A stretch of 40,047 nt of DNA, taken from assembly GCA_947066955.1 (NCBI GenBank), contig CAMTAF010000023.1:1-40047 (forward strand), given 5' to 3'. Source of the DNA: an uncultured Hungatella sp. (GTDB taxonomy: Bacteria; Bacillota; Clostridia; Lachnospirales; Lachnospiraceae). Both the position numbers and the translations under genes were made by a program. Shown here piece by piece: positions 16,858 through 24,274 of the stretch. Below the pieces are notes generated by a model, which saw only the letters and a program-made list of their open reading frames with translations, did no database searches and was not told the origin of the DNA. Every line of letters begins with the position of its first letter. The stretch's first letter is position 1.

Positions 16858-18303
16858 ATGAAGAAGATTTTATTTGTAGCTTCAGAAGCAGTACCGTTTA
16901 TCAAGACCGGGGGACTTGCGGATGTAGTGGGATCTCTGCCAAAGTGTTGCGATAAAGAGTACTACGACGTGAGGGTGATGATCCCCAAGTATCTCTGCAT
17001 TAAGCAGGAGTGGCGCGACAAGATGAACTATGTGAACCATTTTTATATGGACTACATGGGACAGAGCCGCTATGTGGGGATTCTGCAGTACGAGTATGAG
17101 GGGATTACCTACTACTTTATTGACAATGAGGGGTATTTCAGCGGGCCGAAGCCATACGGAGACTGGCTGTATGACTTGGAGAAGTTCTCCTTCTTCTGCA
17201 ACGCGGCGCTCTCCGCTCTTCCGGTGATCGGATTCCAGCCGGATTTGATCCACTGCCATGACTGGCAGACAGGCCTGATTCCTGTGTATTTAAAAGACCG
17301 GTTCCACGACGGCGAGTTTTTCCGCAACATCAAGTCCGTGTTTACCATCCACAACTTAAAGTTCCAGGGCGTGTGGGATGTGAAGACCATCCAGCGTTTC
17401 TCCCAGCTCTCGGACTACTATTTCGCTCCGGACAAGCTGGAGGCGTACAAGGACGGCAACCTGTTAAAGGGCGGCGTTGTCTACGCGGACGCGGTGACCA
17501 CTGTCAGCAATACTTACGCGGATGAGATCAAGATGCCTTTCTACGGAGAGGGGCTGGACGGGCTGATGAGAGCCAGGTCCAACAGCCTGAGAGGCATTGT
17601 CAACGGAATTGATTACGACGAATTCAATCCTGCCACCGATACCATGATCGCGCAGCCTTATGACGCCAAGAATTTCAGGGTGGAAAAGTATAAGAACAAA
17701 CTGGCCCTTCAGAAGGAGCTGGGGCTGGAGGAGAATAAGAACAAGATGATGATCGGCGTGGTGTCCAGGCTCACGGATCAGAAGGGCTTTGACCTGATCC
17801 AGTACGTGATGGAGGATCTGTGCAGCGACGATATCCAGCTGGTAGTTTTGGGAACCGGCGAGGAGCGGTATGAGAACATGTTCCGCCACTACGACTGGAA
17901 ATACCACGGCAAGGTGTCCGCCCAGATCTATTACTCCGAGCCCATGTCTCACAAGATCTACGCTGCCTCGGACGCGTTCCTCATGCCGTCCCTGTTTGAG
18001 CCCTGCGGCTTGAGCCAGCTGATGGCCCTGCGCTACGGCACCCTTCCCATTGTGCGGGAAACCGGCGGACTAAAAGACACGGTAGAGCCATACAATGAAT
18101 TTGAGGGAACCGGAACCGGATTTACCTTTACCAATTACAATGCCCATGAGATGTTGAACTCCATCCGGTACGCGGAGCAGGTGTACTACGACAAAAAGCT
18201 GGAGTGGAGCAGACTGATTGACAGAGCTATGGCCAAGGATTACTCCTGGAACGCCTCCGCGTTAAAGTATCAGGAGCTTTACGACTGGCTGATCGGATAT
18301 TAA
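16858..18303 (+). CDS. glgA: Glycogen synthase (ADP-glucose, GT5)
   Basis: The 481-residue cytoplasmic enzyme elongates alpha-1,4-glucan from ADP-glucose. The N-terminal ILFVASEAVPFIKTGGLADVVG contains the KTGGLAD sugar-nucleotide motif. DLIHCHDWQTGLIPVYLK, TVSNTYADEI, NGIDYDEFNP and the C-terminal GT-B acidic motif SLFEPCGLSQLMALRYGT are all typical GlgA blocks, and the length is standard. GAGGAGG precedes ATG 16858. No glgB, glgC, glgD or glgP lies nearby, so the pathway partners must be elsewhere. The HD-domain gene 21 bases downstream is probably on the same transcript. Confidence 0.95.
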   Translation: MKKILFVASEAVPFIKTGGLADVVGSLPKCCDKEYYDVRVMIPKYLCIKQEWRDKMNYVNHFYMDYMGQSRYVGILQYEYEGITYYFIDNEGYFSGPKPYGDWLYDLEKFSFFCNAALSALPVIGFQPDLIHCHDWQTGLIPVYLKDRFHDGEFFRNIKSVFTIHNLKFQGVWDVKTIQRFSQLSDYYFAPDKLEAYKDGNLLKGGVVYADAVTTVSNTYADEIKMPFYGEGLDGLMRARSNSLRGIVNGIDYDEFNPATDTMIAQPYDAKNFRVEKYKNKLALQKELGLEENKNKMMIGVVSRLTDQKGFDLIQYVMEDLCSDDIQLVVLGTGEERYENMFRHYDWKYHGKVSAQIYYSEPMSHKIYAASDAFLMPSLFEPCGLSQLMALRYGTLPIVRETGGLKDTVEPYNEFEGTGTGFTFTNYNAHEMLNSIRYAEQVYYDKKLEWSRLIDRAMAKDYSWNASALKYQELYDWLIGY

Positions 18304-18324
18304 AAATATAAGGAATAAAGAGAC

Positions 18325-18861
18325 ATGAATGCAGAGAGAATGGATAGAGAAGAGTTGATACAGAAAAGCGCCTTATGGGCCCAGGATCCGGAATACCTTC
18401 GCTGTGTGAGAGACATCCTGGACAACAAGGTATTCCAGTCCATGGATCAGTTTATCCAGCATGGACACACGACCTGTAAGGCGCACTGCATTCAGGTCTC
18501 CTATATCGCTTATCAGATATGCCAGAACAGAGGGTGGGACAGCCGGTCCGCAGCGCGAGCCGGCTTACTCCATGACCTGTTTTTGTATGACTGGCACACC
18601 CACGCCAGGGAGACGGGAGAGCATTTTCACGGCTTCACCCACCCCAGGGTGGCCATGGAGAACGCCATCCGGTATTTTCATGTATCGGAGAAGGAGCAGA
18701 ACATGATCCTTCGCCACATGTGGCCCCTGACCCCGGTGCCGCCTAAGTACAAGGAGGGATATGCGATCCTGTATGCTGACAAGATCTGCGGCCTGGCGGA
18801 GGTGGGCTCTCACATAAAGGCATGGTTTCTGGTGGCCCTGTGGCCAAGACAGATGGGGTAG
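18325..18861 (+). CDS. HD-domain hydrolase
   Basis: This 178-residue HD-superfamily protein is probably a metal-dependent phosphohydrolase. The first His is in TCKAHCIQVSYIA, the HD pair in ARAGLLHDLFLYDWH, and further His residues occur in HFHGFTHPRVA and LRHMWPL. The terminal YADKICGLAE supplies the last Asp. The order H...HD...D matches the fold. Its small size and the DLFLYDWH motif are typical of a clostridial HD family whose substrate is not known to me. It lies 21 bases after glgA, with AGGAATAAAG before ATG 18325. Confidence 0.82.
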   Translation: MNAERMDREELIQKSALWAQDPEYLRCVRDILDNKVFQSMDQFIQHGHTTCKAHCIQVSYIAYQICQNRGWDSRSAARAGLLHDLFLYDWHTHARETGEHFHGFTHPRVAMENAIRYFHVSEKEQNMILRHMWPLTPVPPKYKEGYAILYADKICGLAEVGSHIKAWFLVALWPRQMG

Positions 18862-18918
18862 CCTCCCTCTTTTTTGGAGCCGGCATCATACATATTAAGA
18901 AGTTGACAGGAGAGTACT

Positions 18919-19377
18919 ATGGAGATATGGCAGGAATTGCTTGCTAACCAGATACTGATCAGCGCCGTCATCGGATGGGTGGTGGCCCAGGTGCTTAAGA
19001 CCATCATTGACTGCACTCTGAATCACGGTTTTTCGCCGGAGAGGCTGGTAGGCTCCGGGGGGATGCCCAGCTCCCACTCCTCTACCGTGTGCGCGCTGGT
19101 GGTGTCCAGCGGGATCCGGTGCGGGGTGTCGTCCCCGGAATTCGCGGTCAGCTTTGTGCTGGCAGCGGTGGTGATGTACGATGCCATCGGAGTCCGCCAG
19201 GAGACGGGCAAGCAGGCAAAACTGCTGAATATGATTCTGGAACAGGATTTTTTCAAGCTGAACAACAAGGAATTCCAGAAAAAACTGAAGGAATTTGTGG
19301 GGCACACCCCTCTCCAGGTGCTGGCGGGAGCTGTCCTGGGAGTCTGCATCGCCCTGTTGGTCAATATGGCGTATTAG
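18919..19377 (+). CDS. YuiD-type divergent PAP2 family protein
   Basis: This 152-residue membrane protein belongs to the DUF212/YuiD group related to acid phosphatase/vanadium haloperoxidases. SGGMPSSHSS (about residues 48-57) is the family hallmark, and VVMYDAIGVRQETGKQA is the second conserved block. Four hydrophobic segments are visible. The terminal HTPLQVLAGAVLGVCIALL is typical. The biochemical substrate of the bacterial family is unsettled; a lipid phosphate is likely from the fold. AGGAGAG precedes ATG 18919. It could share a transcript with the HD gene, which ends 57 bases upstream. Confidence 0.88.
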   Translation: MEIWQELLANQILISAVIGWVVAQVLKTIIDCTLNHGFSPERLVGSGGMPSSHSSTVCALVVSSGIRCGVSSPEFAVSFVLAAVVMYDAIGVRQETGKQAKLLNMILEQDFFKLNNKEFQKKLKEFVGHTPLQVLAGAVLGVCIALLVNMAY

Positions 19378-19415
19378 ATTTAAAAATGAGTTAAAAAAAC
19401 GTTAAGATTTCATAC

Positions 19416-19444
19416 TTGTTTTCACAAAAAGGATATAGTATACT
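19416..19444 (+). promoter_or_regulatory. Sigma-A promoter before the CmpB-like gene
   Basis: TTGTTT (19416-19421) and TATACT (19439-19444) are 17 bases apart. The start site would be near 19451, giving a leader of about 100 bases. Confidence 0.65.
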
Positions 19445-19445
19445 T

Positions 19446-19499
19446 AAACGTGCATCAGTTGAAGGAAAGTTTTAGAGAATTCCGTCAATGTGCACGTTT
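19446..19499 (+). promoter_or_regulatory. Long-range inverted repeat spanning the predicted start site
   Basis: AAACGTGCA (19446-19454) and TGCACGTTT (19491-19499) are perfect inverse copies 36 bases apart, and five T follow the second arm. It could be a leader stem with attenuator character or an operator for a dimeric regulator. The upstream arm overlaps the predicted start site. Confidence 0.45.
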
Positions 19500-19548
19500 T
19501 TACATTGTTTTACATTGATGTTTCAGGGAAGGGATATTTGGAGGAAGT

Positions 19549-20106
19549 ATGAATATTTACTACATGATTAATTGGTTTTTTCTCTGCAGTCTGCTGGGAT
19601 ATGTTTTGGAGTGCGTGGTCCTTACCTGTGAGAACCACACGCCTGTGCTCAACAGGGGATTCGGGCACGGACCCTTCTGCATTATCTACGGCTTCGGAGC
19701 CCTGGGGGCCAACTTGTTGTTAAGCCCTCTGGCGGGCAACACGGTGAGCCTCTACCTGGCGGCCATGACCATGGCGACCATGATGGAGCTGGTCACAGCC
19801 AGGGCCATGATCCGGCTGTTCGGCAGCTTCTGGTGGGACTACAGCAAGAAGAAATTCAACTACAAAGGCATCATCTGCCTGGAGAGCAGCCTTGGATGGG
19901 GACTTCTGGGAATTATTTACTTCCGGTTCCTCAACGGCTTTCTTATGCACCTGGCGGGGTTTGTGCCTGAGAGATTTGAGAAGAGGATGGCTGTGACTCT
20001 TGTGCTGTTCTATCTGACGGATTTCATCTATTGTCTTCGGGTTCAGATCCGGCAGCGGGGAGAGGAGCAGGAGCCTATGATTGGGAGATTGAACGTTCGT
20101 CCATAA
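19549..20106 (+). CDS. CmpB-like putative ABC transporter permease (DUF1113)
   Basis: This 185-residue membrane protein matches the ABC_trans_CmpB family, named as an ABC permease but without demonstrated transport. Hydrophobic segments lie at about 5-23, 40-60, 65-85, 110-125 and 140-162. The stretches GYVLECVV, RGFGHGPFCIIYGFGA, ELVTARAMIRLFGSFWWDYS and FNYKGIICLESSLGWGLLG are the characteristic conserved blocks. GGAGGAAGT precedes ATG 19549. The stop codon lies inside the terminator hairpin. No ATPase gene accompanies it. Confidence 0.82.
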   Translation: MNIYYMINWFFLCSLLGYVLECVVLTCENHTPVLNRGFGHGPFCIIYGFGALGANLLLSPLAGNTVSLYLAAMTMATMMELVTARAMIRLFGSFWWDYSKKKFNYKGIICLESSLGWGLLGIIYFRFLNGFLMHLAGFVPERFEKRMAVTLVLFYLTDFIYCLRVQIRQRGEEQEPMIGRLNVRP

Positions 20107-20132
20107 GCGGGAGCTTTGGACGGACGTTTTTT
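20092..20132 (+). terminator. Rho-independent terminator overlapping the CmpB-like stop codon
   Basis: AACGTTCGTCC (20092-20102) pairs with GGACGGACGTT (20118-20128), with one G-T pair, and a run of T continues to 20132. It ends the housekeeping block before the RloA/RloB insert. Confidence 0.88.
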
Positions 20133-20170
20133 GATGCACACGAAAGGAAGTCTGGCAGAGAAATTTAAAA

Positions 20171-20207
20171 CAACGTTTAAATGAGAAAAAGTCTCATATA
20201 AATGTTG
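20171..20207 (+). other. Long imperfect hairpin overlapping the rloA -35 box
   Basis: A 16-base arm (20171-20186) pairs at 14 of 16 positions with 20192-20207 around the loop AAAAG, and ATTTTTCT follows. It may be a second terminator or an operator, since its right arm includes the first bases of the -35 hexamer. Confidence 0.5.
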
Positions 20208-20232
20208 ATTTTTCTGAGATCCTGGGTATAAT
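20205..20232 (+). promoter_or_regulatory. Promoter of the RloA/RloB-type operon
   Basis: TTGATT (20205-20210) and a perfect TATAAT (20227-20232) have a 16-base spacer. Transcription should start near 20238-20239, at the foot of the first leader hairpin, about 112 bases before the ATPase start codon. Confidence 0.75.
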
Positions 20233-20237
20233 AGAGC

Positions 20238-20326
20238 TTATGGGAATCACGCTTTTGATTCCCATAAAAGGCACGCTTTTTGTGCCGTCTATCCGATTAT
20301 AGGAAGCTGTTTTTGCTTCCTATAAT
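20238..20326 (+). ncRNA. Structured leader of three tandem hairpins with a shared T-rich loop
   Basis: Hairpin 1 has an 11-bp perfect stem (20238-20248 with 20257-20267) and loop ACGCTTTT. Hairpin 2 has a 5-bp stem (20270-20274 with 20282-20286) and loop GCTTTTT. Hairpin 3 has a 12-bp perfect stem (20296-20307 with 20315-20326) and loop TGTTTTT. Stem sequences differ, while the apical GC plus T4-5 plus G pattern repeats, as expected for a repeated RNA recognition element. The RNA would begin at hairpin 1 and run into the ATPase gene; AGGAGGTGGGG lies between hairpin 3 and the start codon. I do not recognise it as a known riboswitch or RNA family. It may be a translational control leader or a guide or antitoxin-like RNA. 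Confidence 0.6.
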
Positions 20327-20350
20327 AGAAGTAGCAGGAGGTGGGGTAGC

Positions 20351-21613
20351 ATGCTAATTCAATTTCGTTTTAAAAATTTTAAATCCTTTAGGGATGATAC
20401 TATTTTAGACCTTTCAGCGACAAAGATTACCGAGCATTCTGACAGGATCATTTCGGCAGGAAATGAAAAGCTGTTGCCAGTGGCAGCTATTTTTGGGGCA
20501 AACGCAAGTGGTAAATCAAATGTGATTGAGGCTTTTCGCTATATGAAGACCTATGTCCTTGATTCTTTTTCCTATGGAGGGGATTCGGATGATAAAAAGG
20601 CGAAAAACAAAAAAACGAAGTACATGACATTTTTGTTTGATGACGCCAGCAGAGAGGCAGAATCCTCATTTGAGGTTTATTTTATGGATGACGGAGAACA
20701 TGGATCAAAGTCTTATAATTATGGCTTTACGCTGAATCGGGAAGGCATTATAGAAGAATGGCTAAATACGAAGGCCAAGACTGCCCGTGAATATAAACCA
20801 GTTTTTTATCGCAACGGAGATGAATTGGATTTATCTGGCCTTCCGGCTAAAAGTCAGGAGCTGATCCAGATATCTTTAAATAGAGAGGTGCTTATTGTTT
20901 CTTTGGGGGCAAAACTGAAGATTACCAAACTGAAATCTATCAGGGATTGGTTTTACAATATTAATTTTGCGAACTTCGGCAATCCTTATGAAAACGTATT
21001 TCTTTCTTATCTTATTCCAGAAGGTTTTGCGGAGGATAGAAGGGTTCAGGACAAGGTAGTGTCATATTTTTCATCTTTTGATCCTTCCATTATTGGATTT
21101 AACGTTGAGGTTTTAAAAGGGGAGGATGAGGAGCGCCGGCATGTGAAGATCGATGCAATTCACCGCACGGTCAATGGCGGGACAGCAACGATCCCGTTGG
21201 AAGAAGAATCCGACGGGACCTTGAAGATGTTTGCGCTCTACCCGGTTTTGCAGGATGCTCTTGAAAGTGGCGGTGTGCTGTTTGTAGATGAATTGAACGC
21301 GAGACTGCATCCTCTGTTGGTCAGGAGCTTTCTGATCACTTTTTTGAATCCGGAAATTAATCCCAAACATGCACAGCTGGTATTTACAACCCATGATTCC
21401 TGGCAGCTTTCCAATAATCTGCTTCGCAGGGATGAGATCTGGTTTACTGAAAAAGAGGACAGCGGTGTTTCCATGCTCTATTCCCTTGCCGATTTTGTGG
21501 ATAAGGATGGCTTGAAAATCCGTAAAGATGAAAGCTATGAAAAAAACTATTTACTTGGCAAATACGGAGGGATTCCTGTATTGAAATATTTTGATATGTT
21601 TGCGGAGGGATAA
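20351..21613 (+). CDS. AAA15/RloA-type ATPase of a predicted defence pair
   Basis: This 420-residue protein is an ABC/SMC-like ATPase of the AAA15/AAA21 group (COG1106, RloA-like). It begins with MLIQFRFKNFKSFRDDTILDLSA, the typical N-terminal strand. Walker A GANASGKS is at 49-56, the late Walker B LFVDEL at about 310-315, and a terminal TTHD switch near 340. The middle carries the signature-like EEESDGTLKMFALYPVL. It has no nuclease motif of its own. The start codon follows AGGAGGTGGGG. Two bases separate it from the RloB gene. Related ATPase-RloB pairs are linked to restriction loci and to abortive infection (AbiL-like). Base composition is visibly AT-richer than in neighbours, which suggests acquisition. 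Phage defence is an inference from family and context. Confidence 0.85.
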   Translation: MLIQFRFKNFKSFRDDTILDLSATKITEHSDRIISAGNEKLLPVAAIFGANASGKSNVIEAFRYMKTYVLDSFSYGGDSDDKKAKNKKTKYMTFLFDDASREAESSFEVYFMDDGEHGSKSYNYGFTLNREGIIEEWLNTKAKTAREYKPVFYRNGDELDLSGLPAKSQELIQISLNREVLIVSLGAKLKITKLKSIRDWFYNINFANFGNPYENVFLSYLIPEGFAEDRRVQDKVVSYFSSFDPSIIGFNVEVLKGEDEERRHVKIDAIHRTVNGGTATIPLEEESDGTLKMFALYPVLQDALESGGVLFVDELNARLHPLLVRSFLITFLNPEINPKHAQLVFTTHDSWQLSNNLLRRDEIWFTEKEDSGVSMLYSLADFVDKDGLKIRKDESYEKNYLLGKYGGIPVLKYFDMFAEG

Positions 21614-21615
21614 GT

Positions 21616-22257
21616 ATGGCAAAAGCGGATAGAAATGGAAGGCGCAGGACAAGAGAAAGTTTTTGTAGGCGAGTTCCAGATTTAGGATATTATTTTATCG
21701 TGACTGATACAAAGGAAACAGAAGAAAATTACATGCATGGTCTGCGGGATTCGTTGCCAAAGAGGTTGCAGGGAAGAATTGTCATCAAGGTTTCCAAGGC
21801 CAGAACAGAGGAACTTGTCGCAGTATGCAAAGAACAAGCCTCTTTGGAACCACAATATGGAGAGCCTTGGATCGTGTTTGACCGAGACAAGGTTGTACGT
21901 TTTAATCAGATTATAGAGAGCGCCAAAGTAGAAGGGGTTAATGTAGGCTGGTCGAATCCTTGCATTGAAATCTGGTTTGACGCTTATTTTGGAAAAATGC
22001 ATGGTTATCAGGATTCTGTTACATGCTGTCGGGAGTTTGCAAATACGTTTGAGAAGAAGACAGGACAGGAGTATAGAAAATCCAGCAATCAGATTTATAT
22101 TATGCTGAATCGTTATGGCAATGAAGAAGAGGCTGTCAGGATAGCGGAATCCCGTCTTGCGCAATATTTGAGAGATGGGATCGGTAAGCCATCCGAGATG
22201 TGTCCATGTACTACAGTACATAGATTGGTCAGTGAGATACAGCAAAAGGTGAAATGA
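21616..22257 (+). CDS. RloB family protein, partner of the RloA-type ATPase
   Basis: This 213-residue protein matches the RloB family. The diagnostic blocks are YYFIVTDTKETEENYMHGL (about 27-45, with the acidic T-E-x-x-Y motif), EPWIVFDRDKV (near 85-95), NVGWSNPCIEIWFDAYF (about 112-128) and TYxxKxx-like KSSNQIYIMLN. The paired Asp residues in FDRDK and the upstream Glu are suggestive of a TOPRIM-like metal site, but that is inference. The ATG follows the ATPase stop by two bases, with GGAGGG in the end of the ATPase gene, so the two are translationally coupled. It is predicted to be the effector, possibly a nuclease, activated by the ATPase. Confidence 0.85.
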   Translation: MAKADRNGRRRTRESFCRRVPDLGYYFIVTDTKETEENYMHGLRDSLPKRLQGRIVIKVSKARTEELVAVCKEQASLEPQYGEPWIVFDRDKVVRFNQIIESAKVEGVNVGWSNPCIEIWFDAYFGKMHGYQDSVTCCREFANTFEKKTGQEYRKSSNQIYIMLNRYGNEEEAVRIAESRLAQYLRDGIGKPSEMCPCTTVHRLVSEIQQKVK

Positions 22258-22357
22258 AAATTGGACCGAGGTACAGGAAAGTCATTGAATAATCAGGGCA
22301 GATATCGTAAAATAAGTTTAGTTTGAGCGATAACATCTTAATAAGGCGGGACAAAGG

Positions 22358-23446
22358 ATGAAAGAATATGGGCTGGCCTTGTGCGGAGGCGGGGGAAAGG
22401 GAGCGTTTCAAATCGGTGTGTGGAAGGCTTTGGAGGAGACCGGGTACTGGAGTCAGGTGAAAGCGGTTTCCGGAACTTCCATAGGCGGCCTGAACGCGGT
22501 CTTGTTCGCGTTGGGAGATTTCCGGCAGGCGAAAAGAATCTGGTACTCGGTGAGGGAGGACATGGTGTTTTCCCCAAGGAGGGAAAGGGACGGGAGGATC
22601 ATTCCCTTGTTTTCAAGGGCAGGGCTGGAGAAGATACTGGATTCTCTGGATCTTTCACGGCTGGCCCGCTCTCCATGGGAGGTCTATGTAAATATCTACA
22701 ATATTCGAACCGGGAAAGTAGAAAGCCACAGGCTCAACCACAGGTCTGTGAGGGAACAGAAGGAACTGCTGCTGGCCACCTCGGCTTTGCCTGTGCTCTA
22801 TGATAAGATTCCTATCAGGGGAGAGGATTATCTGGACGGCGGACTGGGAATTCTGGAATCAGGGAATGTGCCGGTGGCCCCTCTGTATGAGCAGGGATAT
22901 CGGGATATCATAATCTCCTCCCTGGATGCGGAATTAAGTCCCGGAGACTTAAAGAAAAATTATCCAGGGGGAAATTTTACAGCAATCGTCCCTTTGGAAG
23001 ATCTGGGAGATCTCGTGACAGGGACATTGGATTTCTCCCAGACAGGGATTCGAAACAGGATGATAGCAGGTTACCATGATGGATTAAAGCAGCTGAGAAA
23101 CGAGGATGTCTACTTTATGAAAAATAATTACAGCAAGATCAATGTACAGATCCGGAACCAGATGACCAGGATGTTTTCCAGCGCCAAGGAGCTGGAACGG
23201 TTTATCGAGACCACCAATTTCAGCAATCTGAATATTCCAGGGCTTACCCTGGGCGGGTTATTTTTTTACACCAATGTGGTGGAGATGTTTGGCTGGAAAC
23301 TGCAGCAGCACAATGTCCCGGGCCTTCAGTCCCATTACCGGTTTCTGGACAACAGAGATGTACGACGGGCCTGGGTTCTCAACCCGGAGGATATCCTGAG
23401 GGCTTTGGACGACTATGAGGCAGCGGAGAAATTTGACAGGGAGTAA
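22358..23446 (+). CDS. Patatin-like phospholipase
   Basis: This 362-residue protein has the patatin serine-Asp dyad. The oxyanion motif GGGGKGAFQIG is at about 9-19, the nucleophile elbow GTSIGG (Ser near residue 44) follows, and the catalytic Asp lies in YLDGGLG near 165. The patatin domain ends near residue 210. The remaining 150 residues are not recognised, but include a moderately hydrophobic stretch (PGLTLGGLFFYTNVVEMFG). There is no signal peptide, so it acts in the cytoplasm on membrane lipids. It follows the defence pair by 100 bases without an evident terminator; its composition matches the chromosome, so it is probably not part of that system. It lies four bases before a small membrane-anchored gene. 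Confidence 0.88.
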   Translation: MKEYGLALCGGGGKGAFQIGVWKALEETGYWSQVKAVSGTSIGGLNAVLFALGDFRQAKRIWYSVREDMVFSPRRERDGRIIPLFSRAGLEKILDSLDLSRLARSPWEVYVNIYNIRTGKVESHRLNHRSVREQKELLLATSALPVLYDKIPIRGEDYLDGGLGILESGNVPVAPLYEQGYRDIIISSLDAELSPGDLKKNYPGGNFTAIVPLEDLGDLVTGTLDFSQTGIRNRMIAGYHDGLKQLRNEDVYFMKNNYSKINVQIRNQMTRMFSSAKELERFIETTNFSNLNIPGLTLGGLFFYTNVVEMFGWKLQQHNVPGLQSHYRFLDNRDVRRAWVLNPEDILRALDDYEAAEKFDRE

Positions 23447-23450
23447 AATA

Positions 23451-23708
23451 ATGATCATAGTGGCTATCCAGGCAGTGGCCTCTATTGTCTGTGCCATAGC
23501 GGAGTCTATGGGTCTGAAAGACAAGGACGAGACGCCGGAGAAAAAGCCGGAGGATTTCGACAGCACGGCAGCCTATAGCAGCGGCACAGAGCCCAGGATC
23601 GTGTCAGATTCTATGGCGGAAAGTCTGAAAAAAATCTATCCGGAGATGACAGAGGAAAGTATCTATGAAAAGCTGAATGATATGTCGTCGCTCTTATCCC
23701 AGATATAG
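23451..23708 (+). CDS. Small protein with N-terminal hydrophobic segment, unknown function
   Basis: The 85-residue product begins MIIVAIQAVASIVCAIAESMG, a single hydrophobic segment, followed by an acidic and charged region (KDKDETPEKKPEDFD) and a helical end (AESLKKIYPEMTEESIYEKLNDM). ATG 23451 lies four bases past the patatin stop, with AGGGAG in the patatin end, so it is likely coupled to it. I do not recognise the family. It may be a small membrane-tethered partner of the phospholipase, which is only a guess from context. Confidence 0.55.
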   Translation: MIIVAIQAVASIVCAIAESMGLKDKDETPEKKPEDFDSTAAYSSGTEPRIVSDSMAESLKKIYPEMTEESIYEKLNDMSSLLSQI

Positions 23709-23743
23709 CGGCTTTACATTTTTGAAGAAGGAGACCCTGAAGG

Positions 23744-24274
23744 ATGGTATACCGGTATTTGATTCTTTTTGAAAAAGGGCAGGTTACAGTGGCAGATTAT
23801 GAGAGAAAACAGGGGAAAGGCATGGCGTATATCACCAGGGAGGGAGAAAAGACGTTCCCGGTGACAGATGATTTCTGGAGCTGGTGGAAAGACGCGGTTT
23901 CTTATATTGCCGGAGAGCCGGTAGATTTGTGTATTCTCTACGACAAAGACCCCGGTATTTTGGAGCACCACATGGAGACTGTTAAGGTCAGTGCCTGGAA
24001 CAGGGAAAATGTAGAAGAGTACATTATGGCCATGACGGATTATTCCCTCATTGGGGTGGTAACGGCGGATGGCAGAGAGCTCATGTTTAAAAAGAGAGAT
24101 CAGATGTTCTCAGACCACACTGTGGCAGGTTTTTGCACCAATCTTTCTCTGGATATGAGGGAAGAGGAGAGAGGAGAGAAAAACGGGACAGAAGAACAGC
24201 CGGTGTTTGCCCGATTCTGCCAAGGGCTCCTGGAAGAGAGAAAAGCAGCACAGAGAAAGGCGGACAAACCATGA
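23744..24274 (+). CDS. Unknown soluble protein upstream of maf
   Basis: This 176-residue protein has no signal, membrane segment or familiar motif. The first half looks mixed alpha-beta (YRYLILFEKGQVTVADYERK), with aromatic-rich DDFWSWWKDAVSY near residue 45. The C-terminus is highly charged. GAAGGAGA precedes ATG 23744. Its stop codon TGA overlaps the maf start as ATGA, so translation is coupled. A housekeeping or division-linked role is possible from the neighbour, but not supported by sequence. Confidence 0.65.
   Translation: MVYRYLILFEKGQVTVADYERKQGKGMAYITREGEKTFPVTDDFWSWWKDAVSYIAGEPVDLCILYDKDPGILEHHMETVKVSAWNRENVEEYIMAMTDYSLIGVVTADGRELMFKKRDQMFSDHTVAGFCTNLSLDMREEERGEKNGTEEQPVFARFCQGLLEERKAAQRKADKP

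Noticed and set aside
18902..18907. TTGACA just before the YuiD-type gene as a -35 box
   Set aside because: It is only 12 bases before the start codon and overlaps the ribosome-binding site AGGAGAG, so it cannot drive that gene.
20240..20302. A 20-codon upstream ORF starting in the first leader hairpin
   Set aside because: It lacks a ribosome site and begins almost at the predicted transcript start. Its codons are explained by the hairpin sequences. A leaderless peptide is not excluded but is not supported.
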